NCBI GenBank assembly: GCA_026398545.1 | Contig: JAPLSR010000205.1 | Span: 1 to 27,529, forward strand | From: Candidatus Sumerlaeota bacterium | Lineage (GTDB): Bacteria; Sumerlaeota; Sumerlaeia; MWCT01 | Reading direction: 5' to 3' | DNA length: 27,529 nucleotides | Part shown: positions 24,261-27,529 of the stretch, in pieces | Position numbering within the stretch: position 1 is the first letter of the stretch | How the letters are laid out: each line of letters begins with the position of its first letter | Notes under the pieces: generated by a model | What the model was told of the DNA's origin: nothing | The model's input: only the letters and a program-made list of their open reading frames with translations | The model's database searches: none | Made by a program: the position numbers and the translations under genes

Positions 24261-27200
24261 AATCGTGAAGGTTGGGGAGTGGTGATGTATTGGCACTTGA
24301 GGCGTCGTGTTTCAGTAGCAGAGCCACATAGGCGTCCTCAAAGCTTGGCTGGACGGGTGTTGAGCCGGGGAGCGGGTTCTCGGAGACGTAATGACAAAGG
24401 ACATTTCGCGTCGCACCTTCAGCGCTCCACGAGAGAAAACCGGTCCGGCCGTCGCTAACGCTTTGGCGGAGTCGGCTTGTATGTCTGCGGAAGAGTATCT
24501 GGCGGCGGGGGATGGGGGGTGGCTGGTCGGCGGGGAGTATTATGTCCCAGATGAGGTTTTGCGCCTGTGCCTGGATGCCCTGCACGTCTCCCTGGTAAAG
24601 AACCTCGCCGCGATTAAGGACTGCCACGCATTTACAGCTGCTGGTTATATCATCAACGATGTGTGTGGAGAGCAGGACAATTCGCGTCTGAGCCAGTTCT
24701 GAAAGGAAGAGGCGGAATTTCACCCGTTCCACGGGGTCAAGCCCAGCCGTCGGCTCATCCACGATAATTAAGGGGCGCGGGTTGAGCATGAACTGTGCGA
24801 CGCCTGCGCGCTGTCTCATCCCGCCGGAGAAGCGTTTCATCGGCTTCTCCCGCGCATCTGAAAGCCCCACCATCTCAATAACTTCGTCAATCCTTCGTCT
24901 GCGCTTTGTCAAGTCATGCAGTCCATAATAAGGCGCGAAGAAGTTGAGATACTGCTCAATATTGAGCGATTCATAGACGCCGAAGTTCTGCGGGAGGTAG
25001 CTGATGTAGCTGCGAATATCCTGACGATGGAAGCGCAGGTTGCACCCGAGCATTTCCACAACGCCATAGGTGGGTTCTATTATGCCTGTCAGGATTTTCA
25101 TGAGGGTTGTTTTGCCTGCGCCGTTGGGTCCAAGGAGACCGAACATGCCGGGCTCTATTTCAAGGGTGACATGCTTCAGGGCGTTGACGCCTTCAGGGGG
25201 GCGGTGGCCAATGGGATAGGTGCGCGATGGGATAATGCGGAGGAGTTTCTTCCACTTGAAGACGGGATACATCTTTGAGATGTTTTTGATGGAGATATGC
25301 ATCTCTTTTCCGGCCGTCGCTAGCGCTTTTGCGGAGTCGGCTGGTTTAGCGATGGTAAGAAACTGGTGGCGCAAGAGGCGGGCTTTAAGGATTTTCAGCC
25401 GTTCAATGCCAATTGAGAGGACATTGTAAAAGGTGGGGATGACAACAAGGGTGAGAAGCATGGAGACGCTCATGCCGCCAACAAGGACAGACACAAGGCT
25501 CCGCGCCTCCATTTCAGCCTCGGTGGAAAAAAGGATTGGCAGGAGACCAAGGATGGTGGTGAGTGAGGTCATCAGAATAGGTCTCAGGCGGTAGGAGATT
25601 GCGGCAAGTAGGGCGCGCGAGCGGCGGTAACCATGCCAGTTCTCCATCTGACGGGTAAATTCAATCAGGAGGATGCCATTATTGACTGCCAGCCCTGCCA
25701 GAAGAATCGTGCCAAGCATGGCAATCTCATTCAGGGTGGTGTTGAAGATGATGATGCCCCAGATGCCGCCAATGCAGGCAAGGGGAAGGGTGGCGAGGAT
25801 AACTATCGGGGAGATGAGGGAATCAAAGAAGAATGCCATGACAAGGAAGATGGCAAGGACGGCAAGGAGGAGGAGTTTTCTCAATGTGAGTCTGCCGGTT
25901 TCCGCCTCTTCAAGGCTACCTGACAACTGCGCCGAAATCCCTCCGGGGAGTTTAACGGTATTCAGGCGTTTCTGGATGTCCCTCAGGGTCTCCTGCCTCT
26001 TTTTTTCCAAGCCCTGCCTGTAGAAGGACTGCTGAAAGCTGAAGCCGACATTAATATTACGCTGGCGGTTTTTCTTTTCAATGGTGGGTGTATTGTGTGT
26101 GATGATGAAGGACCCAAGGCGCTCAAGGGGGACAATCCCTCCGCCCTGGAGAGGAATCATGGTGCGTTTGAGTTCCCGGAGCGTCTGCCGCGGCTTTTTC
26201 TCACCCCTTGCACGTTTTTCCTCCTCAGTCACCACCCGCACCGTTACCTGTCTTTCCACACGCCTCGGCGTGTCGGTGAGGGTGAGCGATGTCCGGATAC
26301 CGCGTTCCTCGCGTGCCTGGAAGAAGGATTGAAGCGTGGATACGTCTGCCTTCATGACGAGGAAGAGTTCAAGGTCCGGGATGAACTGCACCTCTGGTGT
26401 GCCAAGGGGTGTTGAAATCTCCACATTGCCGATGTTGGCGTCCTTCTGGAGGAACTCTTTGACCATCTCCGCCCCTCGCTGCATTGCGTCGATATTCTCA
26501 CCGGTGATGAGGACAGACTCCGGCATTCCATGACTGCCGCCGTAATCGTAATAACTTATGCCCTCCGGCTTAGCCGCAAGAGAGGCGCTCGGGAAGGGCC
26601 AGAATCGGAATCCGCTGTTCTTGTCACCGGAGCGGAAATTCTTATACGCAAGGATGAATTCATCCATATACAGCGATTGGTATTTATCCGAGATTTCAAG
26701 AGCAATCTCACCACCATCTTTTGTGAATCTGGAGGAGAATGACTTGAAGACATCGGATTTTTTCATCTCCTGAGCAATCTGACGTTCCTTCTGGAGGAAG
26801 AATTGGTCTGTGTCCTTCAGTGTGGAGCTGAGGGGCGGTTTGCCGTAGAGGGTGATAGAGTATGTCTTTTGACTTCTGGAATGTCTCTGGATGACAATCT
26901 TGATGCCTGATGCGATTAAGGTCGTCAGGAAGATGATAAGGATGACAAAGAAGAGGCGGATGGGATGGCGCAATGAGCCCTTGGCGCAATAGAGGACAAA
27001 CTCCTTCAGAAGATTTCGCGGCGGGGCGTCGGGTTTCCGGTAGGGATTCAATCTGCCTAAGGCGGACATCAGGCGGGAACACCTTGAGAGGATGCGGCGG
27101 ACTTTTTTAAGATGTCCCTCGCGTTGTGGCGGATTTGTTGTAACGTAAGCAAGGGAGTGCAACAGGGGACCCGCATCCTCATGCGCCTTTGAGCGGAGCC

Positions 27201-27529
27201 ATTTCCCCGCTTCCATTACCTTTGCGGCAAGCATGGGGACAAGTGTGATTGCCACAAGGAGGCTCGCCAGCATTGGAAAGACAAGCGAGAGCGCCATCTC
27301 CTTCATCACCAGCGCTATCATCTCGTCAATGTATAAAAGCGGGATGAAGACGACAAGGTTGGTCGCGGTGGAGACCACTATGGCTCGCACGACCTCGCGT
27401 GAGCCGAGCCATGCCGCCTCACGCGGCGGGCGCCTGCGCTGGTGGTAGCGATAGACGTTCTCCACCACAACTATGGAATTATCCACAAGTATCCCCACAC
27501 CTGCGGCAAGCCCCAGAAGTGTAAGGATG
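24223..27529 (-). CDS. RND (HAE1/AcrB-type) exporter joined in frame to an ABC ATPase; 5' end outside window
   Basis: The frame is open to the window edge (ILTLLGLAAGVGILVDNSIV before and across the GTG at 27498), so the N-terminal half of the RND protein is missing. RND features: TM4 motif GILVDNSIVVVEN, a periplasmic porter loop, and the second helix bundle (LLLLAVLAIFLVMAFFFDSL..., GLAVNNGILLIEF, RPILMTSLTTILGLLP). These proton-driven pumps need a periplasmic adaptor and an outer-membrane channel. From residue 733 (ATG at 25302, counting from the GTG) a full ABC ATPase follows: Walker A GPNGAGKTT (K796), Q-loop YLPQNFG, signature FSGGMRQR, Walker B LIIVDEPTAGLD, H-loop STH, and a C-terminal PSFEDAYVALL. 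The two parts are normally separate genes; here they are joined through a repeat element. No ABC permease is seen nearby. A second independent start at 25302 (GGAAAAGAG just upstream) is possible. Confidence 0.9.
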   Translation of the reverse strand, partial: ILTLLGLAAGVGILVDNSIVVVENVYRYHQRRRPPREAAWLGSREVVRAIVVSTATNLVVFIPLLYIDEMIALVMKEMALSLVFPMLASLLVAITLVPMLAAKVMEAGKWLRSKAHEDAGPLLHSLAYVTTNPPQREGHLKKVRRILSRCSRLMSALGRLNPYRKPDAPPRNLLKEFVLYCAKGSLRHPIRLFFVILIIFLTTLIASGIKIVIQRHSRSQKTYSITLYGKPPLSSTLKDTDQFFLQKERQIAQEMKKSDVFKSFSSRFTKDGGEIALEISDKYQSLYMDEFILAYKNFRSGDKNSGFRFWPFPSASLAAKPEGISYYDYGGSHGMPESVLITGENIDAMQRGAEMVKEFLQKDANIGNVEISTPLGTPEVQFIPDLELFLVMKADVSTLQSFFQAREERGIRTSLTLTDTPRRVERQVTVRVVTEEEKRARGEKKPRQTLRELKRTMIPLQGGGIVPLERLGSFIITHNTPTIEKKNRQRNINVGFSFQQSFYRQGLEKKRQETLRDIQKRLNTVKLPGGISAQLSGSLEEAETGRLTLRKLLLLAVLAIFLVMAFFFDSLISPIVILATLPLACIGGIWGIIIFNTTLNEIAMLGTILLAGLAVNNGILLIEFTRQMENWHGYRRSRALLAAISYRLRPILMTSLTTILGLLPILFSTEAEMEARSLVSVLVGGMSVSMLLTLVVIPTFYNVLSIGIERLKILKARLLRHQFLTIAKPADSAKALATAGKEMHISIKNISKMYPVFKWKKLLRIIPSRTYPIGHRPPEGVNALKHVTLEIEPGMFGLLGPNGAGKTTLMKILTGIIEPTYGVVEMLGCNLRFHRQDIRSYISYLPQNFGVYESLNIEQYLNFFAPYYGLHDLTKRRRRIDEVIEMVGLSDAREKPMKRFSGGMRQRAGVAQFMLNPRPLIIVDEPTAGLDPVERVKFRLFLSELAQTRIVLLSTHIVDDITSSCKCVAVLNRGEVLYQGDVQGIQAQAQNLIWDIILPADQPPPIPRRQILFRRHTSRLRQSVSDGRTGFLSWSAEGATRNVLCHYVSENPLPGSTPVQPSFEDAYVALLLKHDASSANTSPLPNLHDSAFVATSVADAT
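24445..24479. repeat. Dispersed GC-rich element, variant A, inside the ABC ATPase C-terminus
   Basis: 35-base core, 33/35 identical to 18829-18863. On the minus strand it is translated as SRLRQSVSDGR, placed between a beta-strand region and the conserved PSFEDAYV end of the ATPase. It uses a different reading frame from the copy at 25310-25344. Confidence 0.85.
25310..25344. repeat. Dispersed GC-rich element, variant A, at the RND/ABC junction
   Basis: 35-base core, 34/35 identical to 18829-18863. On the minus strand it is translated as PADSAKALATAG, directly after the last RND residues (LLRHQFLTIAK) and 8 bases before the ATG of the ABC part (KEMHISIKNISKMY). Confidence 0.88.
27052..27066. 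repeat. Short palindrome TCTGCCTAAGGCGGA inside the RND coding region
   Basis: One mismatch from the TCCGCCTNAGGCGGA palindrome found between genes elsewhere in this window. On the minus strand it encodes SALGR in a long hydrophilic loop between two RND transmembrane segments, where added residues should be harmless. Confidence 0.5.

Noticed and set aside
24391..24702. Plus-strand 103-codon open frame opposite the ABC ATPase
   Set aside because: It is antisense to a well-conserved ATPase with all its motifs, and is partly made of the dispersed element.

Overview
This 27.5 kb window looks like chromosomal DNA of an uncultured, Gram-negative-type bacterium. The evidence is an RND exporter, a type II/IV pseudopilin, very large secreted beta-propeller proteins and a SecA with a C-terminal SEC-C zinc motif. 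The style (huge FG-GAP/VCBS proteins, pseudopilin-led secretion operons, PAS arrays, many short palindromic repeats) resembles candidate phyla such as Omnitrophota, Sumerlaeota or Hydrogenedentota. That placement is an impression with low confidence. The only housekeeping anchors are secA, an RNase E/G gene and dnaE.

Layout. (1) 1-2216 (+): secA, 5' end cut by the window edge, with a nine-cysteine insertion in its second nucleotide-binding fold. (2) 2217-2361: convergent intergenic region packed with inverted repeats. (3) 12585 down to 2362 (-): four genes closely spaced in one direction and probably an operon: a pseudopilin with a TTG start, a 293-aa exported protein of unknown function, a 2065-aa exported protein (degenerate matrixin-like domain, thrombospondin type 3 repeats, about 13 FG-GAP/VCBS repeats, IPT/TIG domain), and a 794-aa exported subtilisin-like protein whose Asp and His catalytic positions appear changed. 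(4) 12586-12854: divergent promoter region. (5) 12855-13334 (+): a small exported PPC-like protein, followed by a clear intrinsic terminator. (6) 13470-15182 (+): rng. (7) 15326-18790 (+): dnaE. (8) 24041 down to 18876 (-): a 1721-aa protein made only of about 11 PAS and 2 GAF domains, built from a repeated PAS-PAS-PAS-GAF block and with no output domain. (9) 27529 down to 24223 (-): an RND exporter subunit (5' end outside the window) continuous in frame with an ABC ATPase.

The most unusual signal is a family of short GC-rich dispersed repeats that lies between genes and also in frame inside conserved genes: rng (two sites), dnaE (one) and the RND-ABC gene (three, plus a short palindrome). 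Three copies of a 35-base core are 33-34/35 identical, and two of them are translated in different reading frames. One copy sits exactly at the RND/ABC junction and another supplies the last codons and the stop of that gene. This resembles the protein-invading palindromic elements of Rickettsia, but the sequence family here is different and I do not recognise it under any name.

Working together (inference): SecA would export the signal-peptide proteins. The pseudopilin operon probably encodes an extracellular or surface assembly. The PAS array would be a sensor that needs a separate output partner. No tRNA, rRNA, CRISPR array or insertion-sequence transposase was seen.
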